A stretch of 64,000 bases of DNA from Castor canadensis (GCF_047511655.1 NC_133387.1:18594353-18658352), one strand, 5' to 3'; shown: positions 35,535-47,830, counted from the stretch's first letter. Program-made: numbers and translations. Notes: generated from the sequence alone by a model not told the origin.

Positions 35535-35660
35535 CAAAGGCACTTACAGGTGTGATCACTCATGCTTATATCCCAGGTACTCTCTGACTGGGGGAAGAAG
35601 ATCAAGAATTCAAGGCCAGCCTAGGTGATATAGTGAGACCCCCATCTCACACAAACAAAA
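35535..35660 (+). mobile_element. 7SL-like (B1/Alu-type) SINE
   Basis: 'acaggtgtgatcactcatgc', 'ttatatcccaggtactctct', 'aagaattcaaggccagccta' and 'gatatagtgagacccccatc' match the 7SL-derived SINE body in order, followed by an A-rich end. Confidence 0.7.
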
Positions 35661-35830
35661 ATTACATACAAAACTGCAAAGGTAAACACTGATAAAGGTG
35701 ATGTGAGCAAACAAAAGATGAGTAGAGAGGTCAGAGAAGAAAGAGGGGAAAGAGTAGATACTCCATTTTATCATTTCTTCCCTTGAGCCAACGATGACCA
35801 TCATAAACAGACCTTGAAAGTTTTTTTACA

Positions 35831-35915
35831 AAGCTTTGGTGTGGTAGAATATTTACCTCGTAAGCATGAAGCCCTGAGTTCAAACCCCAGTATAGGCGAA
35901 AAATATATAAGTAAA
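35831..35915 (+). mobile_element. ID-like tRNA-derived SINE
   Basis: 'ggtgtggtagaatatttacc', 'tcgtaagcatgaagccctga' and B-box-like 'gttcaaacccc' (35879-35889), then an A-rich tail. The A-box is damaged. Confidence 0.75.
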
Positions 35916-36009
35916 TAAATAAAACTATAGTTGTAATGATATTTCTTAAAACATATACACTCAAGAAGCTGACCAAATGGACCATACCATAAACAAGTTT
36001 TTAAAACAG

Positions 36010-36357
36010 AAAGAACAACTTAGGGGACCAGGAACTAGAGAAAAGGTTAGATCAAAAAGAATTAACCTAGAAGGTAACACACATGCACAGGAAATTAATG
36101 TGAGTCAACTCCCTGTATAGCTATCCTTATCTCAACCAGCAAAAACCCTTGTTCCTTCCTATTATTGCTTATACTCTCTCTACAACAAAATTAGAAATAA
36201 GGGCAAAATAGTTTCTGCTGGGTATTGAGGGGGGGAGAGGGAGGGGGCGGAGTGGGTGGTAAGGGAGGGGGTGGGGGCAAGGGGGAGAAATGACCCAAGC
36301 GTTGTGTGCACATATGAATAATAAAAAAATAAATAAAAATAAAAAAAGAACAAGTTA
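36010..36357 (+). mobile_element. Short 5'-truncated L1 3' end, copy D
   Basis: Only the 3' UTR is present (36023-36344). It holds the 'gaattaacctagaaggtaac' segment, a G-rich tract at 36227-36283 and an A-rich tail with AATAATAAAA. Flanks are 'aaagaacaactta' at 36010-36022 and 'aaagaacaagtta' at 36345-36357, a 13-bp target-site duplication with one mismatch. Close in sequence to copies B and E. Confidence 0.85.
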
Positions 36358-36435
36358 ATAAGACAAAACTAAGACCAAATGTATTTGTCATATGAAAATG
36401 AACTAAACAAAATAGTATGAAAAGATGTTGATATT

Positions 36436-36800
36436 TGTGGAGTCAGCTTTCTATCACTGTGAAAAAATACCTGAGCAAAGTCAACTTAAAATCAGAAACA
36501 TTGCTAGTGGAGTGACTTAAGCAGTAAGAGCACCTCCCCAGCCAGTGTGAGGCCTGAGTTCAAACCCCAATGCTGCCAAAAAAAAAAAAAAAAAAAGTCA
36601 ACACAAAAGCAGAAACACTTATTTTGGCTCATGGTTTCAGAGATTTCAGTCCATGGTCACTTGACTCTGTTGATTCTGAATTGTGGTGAGACAGAACGCC
36701 ATGGTGGAGAGCATAAGTTGGAGCAAAGCTGCTCACCTCATGGTTGCCAGGAAAAGAGGGAGAAAGGAAGGGAGAAAGAACAAAGTATCAAAATATACCC
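36436..36800 (-). mobile_element. MaLR LTR (MT/ORR1-like), antisense, interrupted by a SINE
   Basis: 'tctatcactgtgaaaaaata' then 'cctgagcaaag' is the reverse of the LTR end; after the SINE the LTR resumes with 'cttattttggctcatggttt', 'cagtccatggtcacttgact' and 'gctcacctcatggttgccag'. The intruding SINE occupies 36502-36596. Confidence 0.75.
36502..36596 (+). mobile_element. ID-like SINE nested in the MaLR LTR
   Basis: 'tgctagtggagtgacttaag', 'cagtgtgaggcctgagttca' and 'aaccccaatgctgcc' followed by a 19-base A tail. The host LTR word 'gtcaacttaaaatcagaaac' at 36480-36499 recurs as 'gtcaacacaaaagcagaaac' at 36597-36616, an imperfect target-site duplication (18 of 22 over the full length). The insertion is therefore younger than the LTR. 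Confidence 0.85.
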
Positions 36801-37199
36801 TTCCAGGTAGCTTTGTTTTGCAAACTGTTTTCTTTTTGCACTTTTATTATAAGGTATACCTCGAAGAATCCTTTCTTAACTTCTAAATATTAATTTACTA
36901 CTAAACTTCATTCCTGTTAAGTCTTTTCAGCAGGGATTTTACAAGCATAAGTTCATATCATTAAAGAATAATTATGTTTTACTTCCCTTTCCATTTTTAA
37001 ATCCCAAATGCTTTCCTCTAATGTACATGCTACTCTCTTTAGAACACTGTTAAATAATAGTGATGTTGGTGACATATTTTCTTTTTTGCTGGCTTTAATA
37101 GAAATCTAACAGTTCATAATTAGGAATTTGCTGGATTTGGGGTAAGTAGGATATATTTTTATCAACGTAAAAACTAAAATGTTTCATACCTAGTAATCA
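36801..37199 (-). other. Mostly unassigned; weak old L1 trace
   Basis: Near 37040-37140, 'aacactgttaaataatagtg' and 'gatgttggtgacatattttc' may be an antisense L1 ORF2 relic. Not firm. Confidence 0.3.
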
Positions 37200-37470
37200 A
37201 ACACTTCCTTAAAATTAGCATAAAATAGTTATGCAGGGGAATATATTGTCACATTTACATATGTGTTTACATTATATCTTAATTAGATGCACCCTGTCCC
37301 TCATTCTCACTCATCTCCCCTTCTCTCCCCTTCTTAGAACAATTCCAGTAGGTTTCATTGTTCTATTTTCATACATAAGTACAAAATAACCCACTTATTT
37401 TCCCTCCTTTATCCTTTCCTTATGTCCTTCCCCTCACACTGGTATTCACCCCCAGAAAGGACCTGTCCAT
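37200..37470 (-). mobile_element. L1 3' end fragment, antisense
   Basis: 'ctcattctcactcatctccc', 'aacaattccagtaggtttca' and 'tattttcatacataagtaca' are the reverse of the same old L1 3'-UTR family as 2440-2540. Confidence 0.5.
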
Positions 37471-37489
37471 TACTTCTTAATGTGTTTGA

Positions 37490-38085
37490 CAATGTGGTAT
37501 AGAGTGATTCATAGATGACAAGCCCTTAGCAAAAATAAATTAAGGGAGGGCACTAGTGGGAAGGAGAGGGTGAATGAAGAAAGTAAAGAGAGTAAATATG
37601 GTTGATGTACTTTCTATACAACATGAATGTGGAACATTGAAACCTGTTGAGGTTACACAGGAAGGTAAATAGGATAGGAAGAAGAATAATGGAGGGGATG
37701 AACCAATTTGAGATATAATATGTGTACATATGGAAATGTCATAATGAAACACCGTGTATTACTATGATAAACTAACAAAAGTGTTCATTTTAATAAATGA
37801 AGGACACAAAGGTAAAACAGGTCCTATCTAGAGGTAAATATCTGTGGAAGACGGAGGGCATAAGAAAAGATGGAGGGTGAATTAAGTGGAAGTATCTTGT
37901 AATCATGCGTGAAAATAGAACAATGAAATCTGTTGGAATTGATCTAAGAAGGGAGAAGAGGAATAAAAGAGAAAGAAGTAGGGAGTGAATCTAATTAAAA
38001 CATACAGCTACTTATGTTAATGTCACAATGTACCCCTATACAACTATAATATGTTAACAATAAAAAACAATTTTTTAAAATATTA
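37490..38085 (+). mobile_element. Two L1 3'-end fragments in tandem, sense
   Basis: Two similar units follow each other: one ends at 'ggaaatgtcataatgaaaca' (37731-37750), the other at 'taatgtcacaatgtacccct' (38018-38037) and 'aacaataaaaaacaa'. Both carry the purine-rich 3' UTR and 'gaaacctgttg' or 'gaaatctgttgg' words. They could be two insertions or one duplicated tail. Confidence 0.55.
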
Positions 38086-38457
38086 ACTCTAAGAAAATAA
38101 CCTCAACTGTATTAGAGTTATGCATAAAGATATTTAACATTCTATAAATTACTATAGTTCAACAAGAGCCAATGGTACATGGTGCTGCCAGCTACAAGGA
38201 ATCTGACCTAATCATTAAGACATATGTTTTAAAAATTGCCAATAACATTATTAATTGAAGAATGTAAACTACATAGATGAGCATCAGTAAACAAAAGGAC
38301 ATGTTTTTTGTAAAGTATTCCCACAAAAACATGAAATCTGAATAATGATAATGTGGTTTCAAATTACGGAGCTATGAGGTTTAATCTCTTTACTTTCCTG
38401 TGTTTTAAAAACTTAAATAAAAATGCATTGTTTTTAAAATAAAAAACAAATAGTATC
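38086..38457. other. Unassigned A+T-rich DNA left of L1 copy C
   Basis: Nothing recognisable. Confidence 0.4.
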
Positions 38458-38472
38458 AGAAAACTTGACATC

Positions 38473-41400
38473 AAGCAAGCCTTAGCAAATATAAGAAAAT
38501 AGAAATTATACCATGCATTCTATCTGATCACGATGCAATAAAACTAGAACTCAACAACAAAAATAAAGACAAAAAACATGCAAATAGCTGGAAACTGAAT
38601 AACTCATTGCTTAATGAACAATGGGTCATTGATGAAATAAAAGAGGAAATTAAAAAGTTCCTGAAAGTCAATGAAAATGAAAACACAACCTACCAGAACC
38701 TATGGGACACATCAAAGGCATTCCTGAGAGGAAAGTTTATAGCCATGAGTGCATATATTAAAAAGACTGAAAGATCCCAAATCAATGACCTAATGATACA
38801 TCTCAAACTCCTAGAAAGCAAGAACAAGCAAATCCCAAAACAAATAGAGGAAGAGAAATGATAAAAATAAGAGCTGAAATCAATGAAATAGAAACAAAAA
38901 ACCCACACAAAGAATTAATGAAACAAAAAGCTAGTTCTTTGAAAATATAAACAAGATCAATAGACCCCTGGCAAACCTGACTAAAATGAGGACAGAAAAA
39001 AACCCAAATTAGTAAAGTCAGGAATGCAAAAGGGGAGATAACAACAAACACAATGGAAGTCCAGGAAATCATCAGAAACTACTTTGAGAACCTATATTCA
39101 AATAAATTCAAAAATCTTAAAGAAATAGACAGATTTCTAGATACTTACAATCATCCAAAACTGAACCAAGAGGACATTAATCACCTGAATAGATCTATAA
39201 CACAAAATGAAATTGAAGCAGCAATCAAGAGTCTCCCCAAAAAGAAAAGTCCAGGACCTGATGGATTCTCTGCTGAATTCTATCAGACCTTTAAAGAAGA
39301 ACTGATACCAACCTTCCTTAAACTCTTCCATGAAACAGAAAGGGAAGGAAAACTGCCTAATACATTTTATGAAGGCAGTATTACACTTATCCCAAAACCA
39401 GGCAAAGACACCCCCAAAAAGGAGAACTATTGGTCAATCTCCTTAATAAACACTGATGCAAAAAATCCTCAATAAAATAATGGCAAACTGAATTCAACAA
39501 CACATCAAAAAGATCATTCACCAAGACCAAGTAGGTTTCATCCCAGGAATGCACGGGTGGTTCAACATATGAAAATCAATAAACATAATAAGCCACATTA
39601 ACAGAAGCAAAGACAAAAACCACTTGATCATCTCAATAGATGCAGAAAAAGCCTTGATAAGATCCAACATCATTTCACAATAAAAGCTCTAAGAAAACTA
39701 GGAGTAGAAGGAAAGCACCTCAACATTATAAAAGCTATATATGACAAACCTACAGCCAGCATTATACTTTATCGAGAAAAACTGAAACCATTCTCTCTAA
39801 AATCAGGAACTAGACAAGGGTGCCCACTATCTCCACTCCTATTCAACATAGTACTGGAATTCCTAGCCAGAGCAATTAGGCAAGAAGAAGAAATAAAAGG
39901 AATACAAATAGGTAAAGAAACTGTCAAAATATCCCTATTTGCAGACGACATGATCCTATACCTTAAAGACCCAAAAAACTCTACTCAGAAGCTTCTAGAC
40001 ATCATCAATAGCTACAGCAAGGTAGCAGGATATAAAATCAACATAGAAAAATCATTAGTATTTCTATACACTAATAATGAACAAACTGAAAAAGAATGTA
40101 TGAAAACAATTCCATTTACAATAGCCTCAAAAAAAATCAAATACCTAGGTGTAAACCTAACAAAAGATGTGAAAGACCTCTACAAGGAAAACTATACACT
40201 TCTGAAGAAAGAGATTGAGGAAGACTATAGAAAGTGAAGAGATCTCTCATGCTCATGGATTGGTAGAATCAACATAGTAAAAATGTCGATACTCCCCAAA
40301 GTAATCTACACGTTTAATGCAATTCCCATGAAAATCCCATGACATTCATCAAAGAGATTGAAAAATCTACCATTAAATTTATATGGAAACACAAGAGGCC
40401 ACGAATAGCCAAGGCAATACTCAGTCAAAAGAACAATGCAGGAGGTATCATGATACCCGATTTCAAACTATATTACAAAGCAATAACAATAAAAACAGCA
40501 TGGTACTGGCACAAAAACAGACATGAAGACCAGTGGAACAGAATAGAGGACCCAGATATGAAGTCATACAACTATAACCAACTTGTCTTTGACAAAGACA
40601 CTAAAAACATATGATGGAGAAATAGCAGCCTCTTCAACAAAAAATGCTGGGAAAACTGGCTAGCAGTCTGCAAAAAACTGAAACTAGATGTTTATCACCC
40701 TATAGCAATATTAACTCAAAATGGATCAAGGATCTTAATATCAGACCCCAAACTCTAAAGTTGGCACAGGAAAGAATAGGAAATACCTTGGAATTAACAG
40801 ATATAGGCAAGAACTTTCTCAATGGAACCCCAGCAGCACAGCAACTAAGAGATAGCGTAGATAAATGGGACTTCATAAAACTAAAAAGCTTCTGCTCAGC
40901 AAAAGAAATTGTCTCTAAATTGAAGAGACCACCCACAGAGTGGGAGAAAATATTTGCCAGCTACACATCAGACAAAGGACTGATAACCAGAATATATAGG
41001 GAACTCAAAAAACTAAATTCTCCCAAAATTAATGAATCAATAAAGAAATGGGCAAGTGAATGAAACAGAACTTTCTCAAAGAAGAAATTCAAATGGCCAA
41101 AACACATGAAAAATGCTCACATCCCTAGCAATAAAGGAAATGCAAATTAAAACCACACTAAGATTCCACTTCACCCCTGTTAGAATAGCCATTATTAGCA
41201 ACACCACTAACAACAGGTATTGGCGAGGATGTAGGGAAAAAGGAACCCTCTTACACTGCTGGTGGGAATGTAAACTAGTACAACCACTGTGGAAAAAAAT
41301 TTGGAGGTTTCTTAAAAATCTAAACATTGATCTACCATACGATCCAGCAATACCACTCTTCAGGATATACCCAAAAGACTGTAACACAGGTTACTCCAGA

Positions 41401-41657
41401 GGCACCTGCACACCCATGTTTATTGCAGCACTATTCACAATAGCCAAGTTATGGAAACAGCCAAGATGCCCCACTACTGACGAATGGATTAAGAAAATGT
41501 GGTTCTATACACAATGGAATTTTATGCAGCCATGAAGAAGAGCGAAATGTTATCATTTGCTGGTAAATGGATGGAACTGGAGAACATCATTCTGAGTGAG
41601 GTTAGCCTGGCCCAAAAGACCAAAAATCATATGTTCTCCCTCATATGCGGACATTAG
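38473..41657 (+). pseudogene. L1 ORF2 remnant (truncated endonuclease, RT, C-terminus)
   Basis: Begins just before the catalytic SDH region ('tctgatcacgatgcaataaa', 38522-38541). The RT core keeps [20 protein letters not shown] (39247-39306) and, unlike copy B, an intact FADD at 39938-39949. The Cys-rich C-terminus reads [18 protein letters not shown], so the first Cys is lost. Frame breaks occur near 38861, 39475, 39650, 40237, 40330, 40614 and 41063. The ancestral end MFSLICGH-stop is intact, with TAG at 41655-41657. The missing 5' half and the breaks rule out activity. Confidence 0.9.
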
Positions 41658-42147
41658 ATCAAGGGCAAACTCAACAAGGGGATTGGACTTTGATCACATG
41701 ATAAAGCAAGAGCACACAAGGAAGGTGTGAGGCTAGGTAAGACACCTAAAAAATTAGCTAGCATTTGTTGCCCTCAATGCAGAGAAACTAAAGCAGATAC
41801 TTTAAAGCAACTGAGGCCAATAGGAGATGGGGATCAGGAACTAGAGAAAAGGTTAGATCAAAAAGAATTAACCTAGAAGGTAACACCCACGCACGGGAAA
41901 TCAATGTGAGTCAATGCCCTGTTTGGCTATCCTTATCTCAACTAGCAAAAACCCTTGGTCCTTCCTATTATCGCTTATCCTCTATCTTCAACAAAACTAG
42001 AGATAAGGGCAAAATAGTTTCTGCCTGGTAATGAGGGGTAAGGGGGGGTAATGTAGGGAGCGGGGGTGGTGGGGTAAGGGAGTGGGCAGGCAGAAGGGGG
42101 GAGAAATGACACAAACATTGTATGCACATATAAATATAATAAAAAAA
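41658..42147 (+). repeat. L1 3' UTR of copy C
   Basis: Same segment order as in copy B; the G-rich tract at 42034-42105 is more interrupted. The A-rich tail runs into the right target-site duplication. Confidence 0.85.
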
Positions 42148-42354
42148 AGAAAACTTGACATCGACAAGAAGGCCAAACAGAGACTCCCAGTTAGAAGTCA
42201 CAGCTTATTTTAAATTTGAGCAAAAGTATAGATGACTGACAAATGACATATATTTGAGTCAATTCAGTTAGCAAATTAGATGGATGGATTTTTTTCACTA
42301 TTTGTGAAAAGCTAATATAGAGTTTTGTGTGTTCAGCTAGGAACAATTTTGCAG

Positions 42355-42455
42355 CAGAGTTTTTTTGTTGTGTTTTGGTGCTGGAGATCATGCATAGAAC
42401 TCTCATAGGCTAGCCAAGTGATCTACCATTTAACGACCTACCCCCAACCTCAAGG
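42355..42455 (-). mobile_element. ID-like/tRNA-derived SINE, antisense
   Basis: 'ttggtgctggagatcatgca' and 'aggctagccaagtgatctac' then 'acctacccccaacc' are the reverse of a tRNA-derived SINE body with its leading T run (A tail) at 42361-42367. Confidence 0.55.
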
Positions 42456-43649
42456 AGATGATTCTTTTACAACAGAGACCAGGGCAACAGTTAACATCAA
42501 GGACTTGGTTGTGTCTACTTGGTTGTGTGAGGAAGATAGTTATGGAGTCACACTCTCCATTTCTACTTCTTCTTCCTCTCCCACCTCATGCACTTCCTAA
42601 TTTTCAAATGTCAGCTTCTTATTCTGTCCCTTTCCTGGTCATGTTATCTTTCAGGGGTGATCATGGTAAGGGTAATGGAGACTTAGGAAAGACCTGTCTC
42701 AAGATTACCTAAAGATAGTGTTCCAGACCACATCCATGGTCACTGTTGGCTAGCTGTAGAGGTCTAGACAAAGGCAGTGGCACTATGATTCAGCTGCATT
42801 TGAACCCATTCCTTTTTCTTTTGTCCTTTCTTGGTTCTATTTAATTCATAACAGTTTGTACCTATATAATGAAAACCATTTCATTTAAAGATGACTAAAG
42901 CTAATTACTCAATCAAAATAGCCTGCTCAATGGTCTGTCACCCTTCAACTTGTATCTGTCATTCCTGTCCTTGATACCAGAATCTTCAAAGATATTTTTT
43001 CCATAATGAAAACTTTTAGGTCTCTTGCTCCAAACTTCATTTTCACATTCATCTCAATACTGGCCACCTTCCTTTCCATTGTCTTTCAACTAAATACTTT
43101 TGTAAATTAGTTGGTGCATTTCATATTAACAACCTGACAGCTCTTTCTTTATGTAATATCTTGATGACATGAGTAACTTTGATTTGATGTTGATAGACAA
43201 ATTCATACCATCAGCAGACCTCCAGATGTACTTCAATACAGGAATTTCACTTGAAGATAGCCAGGAAGTCACAGATGTGATTGAGTTTAGGAGTAAAATT
43301 CAGCCATAGACCCAGAAAACACTTAAGGATACTTGATAATTTCAAGTATTTAATAAAAATATTGAACATTTTATGCCATGTATACCACAATTTCACATTC
43401 ATAACTCATTCTATTTTTCATGCATCATTGTAAGTGAGATATTACTGTTATTAATAACATAGAGCGTTAAAAGGAATTGAGGTTGAAAGAGGTTTGTAGC
43501 TGTTTTCCTTAATTAGTTAACAAATAGCACAAAAGACATTGTTCAATCAAAGTCTTATCAATGTGCATTGGCAATAACACCTGCTCCCATGAAAAAATTT
43601 ATGAAATTTTAATGACCATATGATCCTATTATTGTGTCTATTATGAAAC
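42456..43649. other. Unassigned DNA
   Basis: No confident repeat, exon or RNA gene. Two overlapping ORFs at 42418-42712 have no recognised family. Confidence 0.4.
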
Positions 43650-44130
43650 AAGGATATTAGCAGGTGTGCCATTAATATTTTTTACTCATTCTCCTATTTC
43701 GTATATGTACATGTTTGCATAGTTGAAATCAAACTATATGCATATATTGTAATCTATTTTTCATTCAAATTATAACATATGCTTTGCAAACACCATTTTA
43801 AATATCTCTATAATCATTCATCCAATTGATTTAACTGTCTCTTTCCTGTTGACCATTGAAGCCATTTTCATATGTGTGTGTGTGTTTCCAGAAATGTTTT
43901 TGTACATGAGAGGTGATAAAATTTTACTTTATTTCCTCAGATGATTTTCTATTAATGGATGGAAAAGTAGTAATATATTTAGGTTTTTGATACATCTTAG
44001 AAAAATGCTTTCCAAAGAATTACATGATTCAAATTCCCACAAGCGTATTTGACAAAGTACTCTCTCTCTGTCTCTCTCTTTGTTTGTCACAAAAATACCA
44101 AGACAATTCAAAGGAAAAATAAATGATTTT
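43650..44130 (-). mobile_element. Possible old L1 remnant, antisense
   Basis: 'ttcatccaattgatttaact' and 'gttgaccattgaagccattt' near 43808-43867 recall the antisense L1 tail ('ttatttaaccattcccctattgatgg'). Weak. Confidence 0.3.
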
Positions 44131-44169
44131 CTAAAAGGGGATGGGAATAAATAGCTATCGTGTGAGACA

Positions 44170-44740
44170 AAATTAATATTGACCTTTATTTCAGAGCATA
44201 AACCAAAATTAAATTGAAATTTAAAAAGGACCTAAATGTAAGACATAAAACCAAAAACTTTTAGAGGGAAATGCAAGAGAAAACCTTGATTAAGAGGACA
44301 AAACAGGAAAGAACAAAATGAAAATTTGGACTCCATTAAAAAATTAAAATCTAGTGCTCTTTTGAAAATACAACTTAAAAAAGAAAGGCAACTGGATAGA
44401 GAGAAAGTATTTGCAAGAACACATATGAAAGGACTATCAAGAAAATAAAAAAGAATTCCTGAAACCCAATAAAAAGGCAATTCTCCAAAATGCTCAGAAG
44501 ATTTGAAATAATGCCTCAAAAAGAAAAGAGATAAAATGGGCAAGGAAGACATTAAATGAGACTCGACATCATTAATCTCCAGGGAAATACTAAATTTACA
44601 AGAAGATACTACTGCATACCCTCCAGAATGGCTATAATTTGAAAGCGTGGTTGGACCATGTGCATTGGGGGATGTAGAGCAACTGAAATCTCCTTTGCTG
44701 CTAATTTGCCCAAGGATGGAGAATTTCAAAGCATTTAATT
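44170..44740 (+). mobile_element. Old L1 ORF2 3' remnant, sense
   Basis: 'aaaggacctaaatgtaagac', 'ataaaaccaaaaacttttag', 'tttggactccattaaaaaat' and 'ctactgcataccctccagaa' are in the order of L1 ORF2 coding sequence after the RT domain. All frames are broken; an antisense 165-codon ORF (44232-44729) is a shadow. Confidence 0.65.
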
Positions 44741-45594
44741 TTTCAGTTCCTCATTCTTATAGCAATAAGTAGAAATTCCTCCCAAATATGGCATATGAAT
44801 AAATTGATTCCTAGTGCTGCTGTGGGATTAGGTCTTTCTGTGCCTTCATGGCCACCATCCAGTCCAGGTACTTTTAGATGCCTGGCTTAAATGAAAAACA
44901 CTGAGGCATCAGTGATGTAGACTCATGTAGTCTCTGAGCAAAAGATTCCCAAATTCTTTGTTTCCCACATGGATAGACAGGACACGTGGATGTAGTAAGA
45001 GAGATTAAAATAGAGTTAATTAAAGGTTAGAGGAAAAGTTACAAACAGCCTTGATAGACCGGGTATGAGACAAGCAGAGAAAGAAAAGGGGTACCCCCCA
45101 CTGTTTCCAGGTGCTTTTGAAACCTGCACTAACCTATGGGAGGACAAAAACATGGGTGATCCTTCATCACTGATAATCTATGAGTGGGGAAGGGTTTTGG
45201 TGGTTCCTGGCCAGGGTGGTAGAGGGTGGAGGTCTAAGTTGTCTCCAGGATAGGGCATGAATTATCTGCACAAATTTGCAATTGAAAAGAAGGCTTAGAG
45301 AAAGAGAAAAAAATGTTCTATCTGAAATACAATATTAAGTCATATATGGTTTTTTGTTGTTTTTCTACTTTAACAAAGATTTTGTTTTTAAACATCAAGG
45401 TATTTCAGAACACTTCAGTGACAGAACATTTGCTCTAAGGAATCTAGCTTTAACAGCTAAACATTTTGAGACCACAAAGTTAACACAATAGGTTACATCT
45501 TACAGCAAACATTATCTTGACCTCTCATATGTTTTAAGAGTTCTGAACTTTTCCTATTTTAGCCTACCTCAGCAGGCAACTCAAAGGTTAAGAA
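44741..45594. other. Unassigned DNA
   Basis: Somewhat G-rich with no recognised repeat. It might be an unplaced LTR, but no terminal or polyadenylation signals were found. Confidence 0.35.
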
Positions 45595-45832
45595 TGCAGT
45601 TGGAGAGAGGTGGATGACCCTGGGAAGGGGGGAACATGGTGCAAATAAGGTATACACATGAAGTAAATGCAAAAATGATACCTGTTGAAACTGTTCCAGG
45701 AATCAAGGGAGGGAGAATGAAAGAGAGCAGCTGGGGAAGGGGGTGAATTCAGTATAATATATTTGATACATTGCAAGAATTTTTGCAAATACTCCAATGT
45801 ACCCCCACCTAGCACAACAATGAAAAAAATGC
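45595..45832 (+). mobile_element. L1 3' end fragment, sense
   Basis: 'cctgttgaaactgttccagg', 'gaattcagtataatatattt' and 'atgtacccccacctagcaca' then 'acaatgaaaaaaat' match, in sense, the family seen reversed at 522-720. Confidence 0.65.
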
Positions 45833-46612
45833 AGGTGGGCTTTATATGGCCTAAACAAAGAGCTGAGAGAGGTCAAGGAAGCAATCCCCTGTGCCTCTTT
45901 ATAGCCCCATAACCAGTGTCAGCTGCTGTGGACATCTGGGGCATTTTTTTCTCCTCTGAGCAAACCAGCTTCTCTATTTTTCTTGCACATGTTTGAAATC
46001 ATTACTCCAATGTTGTGTCTGAACTCAAGAAATACCAAACAACTGGCAATACCCTAGTAGTCATGCCAAATTCCAGGCAAAGAGTTTCTGATTGGTCAAG
46101 TAACCCTGCTCTTTCAGCTACAGCATGGGATCTCGTCACATAATTCAAAAAACAACCAGGTCTGCCTGGGGTCAGGGACTTGGTGCAGAGGAAAGTGACT
46201 GAGGTAGAAAAGTAGGCAGTTCTTAAAGTTTAAAGATAAATAAATAAGGTATTTTCTACCTATAAATTAACAGAAAAGAGGAAAAGGGTAAATCAGATAT
46301 GATTTTCTTGCTGCCATCTTACTGAGCAAGTAGATGAAATTAGACAGTATAGCTAGGACAGAAGATTTCCTGTAAACCTCCATTATGACCTGGCTGTGAC
46401 CTTAAAGAGTGGAAAAAAAGGAAAAGCAGGACAGACTAGTGTCCACCAGGAGTACTAGGACATGACCCATCAGAAAGTTGCAGGCACAGACAACCAGAAT
46501 GATGCTTTCTGCACATCTAATTGGAGAAAATGGAAAACCTCATTCCATGTCAGTTCTCTGGCACCCTCTATAGGGACCCTTGTCAACTCGGGGAACGGTA
46601 TTGTTTGCTACT
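45833..46612. other. Unassigned DNA
   Basis: No repeat or exon recognised. Confidence 0.35.
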
Positions 46613-47049
46613 TTTCTTTTTTTATTTTATTTATTTATTTATTTATTTATTTAATTCATATGTGCATACAATGCTTGGGTCATTTCTCCCCCCTTCCCCT
46701 ACCCTCTCCCTTACCCCCCACCCCATCCCTCTCCCCCCCCACCCACTCGCTACCCGGCAGAAACTATTCTGCCCTTATCTCTAATTTTGTTGAAGAGAGA
46801 GTATAAGCATTAATAGGAAGGAACAAGGGTTTTTGCTGGTTGAGATAAGGATAGCTATACAGGGCATTGACTCACATTGATTTCCTGTGCGTGGGTGTTA
46901 CCTTCTAGGTTAATTCTTTTTGATCTAACCTTTTCTCTAGTTCCTGGTCCCCTTTTCCTATTGGCCTCTGTTGCTTTAAAGTATCTGTTTTAGTTTCTCT
47001 GCATTGAGGGCAACAAATGCTAGCTAATTTTTTAGGTGTCTTACCTATC
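46613..47049 (-). mobile_element. 5'-truncated L1 3' end, antisense, copy F
   Basis: Starts with a T-rich (TTTA)n tail, then 'ttcatatgtgcatacaatgc', a C-rich tract at 46688-46742 (the reverse of the L1 G-rich tract), 'gttaccttctaggttaattc' and 'tgctagctaattttttaggt'. It stops at 'cttacctatc'. It belongs to the same young lineage as copies B, C, D and E. No target-site duplication could be confirmed. ORFs across it are spurious. Confidence 0.85.
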
Positions 47050-47689
47050 AACTCTCTCTCTTTACTCAGTCTCATGGTCCATGAAGTTCATTCTTCCTGA
47101 GAAGAGAAACCAGACTACTCACCCTCCCTATGGATAAACACCTAGGCCAGTAAGGTTGAGTGAGGCTTTCAGTCCTACACAAATCTCCCCATATCATTAC
47201 ACTTTAAATTGTCCGTTACCATGAAAGTGACACTTCAATTTATTTGAAAAATGCAAAAAGTACTACTGCCACAGCTGCCACCTTGAGCTCCAGACAACTT
47301 CTTTGTTTTGAGATATGCCATGTCTCCAGGACCTCTGTGAGCCACCACTCTTACTCACAGGGTCCCAGTGGCTTTTCTAGGACGTGTTCATGTTCAGGCA
47401 CCAACCTTCTCCAAGTTCTTGGAGTGAAGGTTCTTTTTTGTGGGAAGTGGGGAGGTAGAGCACTAGCTGGAAGGAGTGCAAACTGTTTCTATACCTACCC
47501 TATTGCTTCTCTCTTTCCTGGTATTTTTCAGCAGACCTGTTCCTCCCAGTTGGTTTACAATGCTCTTCCTTCCTGTTACTCCTCTGTGAGAAGACTCTTC
47601 TTGGTTATCCAGGATCTTATTCATGGTGTCAGATGTCCTCTGCCATCTTCCTGAACTCCTAACTTCCCTTTTTTAAGATAGGTTCCCAG
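47050..47689. other. Unassigned DNA with a 136-codon ORF
   Basis: The frame 47244-47654 (136 codons) is Ser/Cys-rich with no recognised domain and begins without an exon context. The sequence could be an unplaced LTR. Not called as a gene. Confidence 0.3.
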
Positions 47690-47830
47690 CCTCATTTTTA
47701 AATATTAATACACCCATTTAACAGATGAGGAATACGAGGCAGAAATTCATCTGGGGTCACTCAACCATGAGTGATGAAACCAGACATTGAACTCAATTTG
47801 CCTTATGCCATAGCTTAATCCATACATTAT
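47690..47830 (-). mobile_element. MIR SINE, antisense
   Basis: 'cccatttaacagatgaggaa', 'tctggggtcactcaaccatg' and 'accagacattgaactcaatt' follow the reverse of MIR. Confidence 0.6.

Larger units (their letters stand above)
38458..42162 (+). mobile_element. 5'-truncated L1, copy C, with target-site duplication
   Basis: The L1 proper spans 38473-42147 (about 3.7 kb) and starts inside the ORF2 endonuclease domain. It is bounded by 'agaaaacttgacatc' at 38458-38472 and 42148-42162, a perfect 15-bp target-site duplication. It aligns base for base with the right-hand half of copy B (from about 8705) with few differences, so both belong to one lineage. It ends in a 3' UTR with a G-rich tract (42034-42105) and an A-rich tail. 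Confidence 0.93.

Noticed and set aside
44232..44729. 165-codon antisense ORF, Phe/Ser-rich
   Set aside because: Shadow of an old sense L1 ORF2 remnant.
47244..47654. 136-codon ORF, Ser/Cys-rich
   Set aside because: No domain recognised, no convincing splice or start context, and surrounded by repeats. Left as unassigned.
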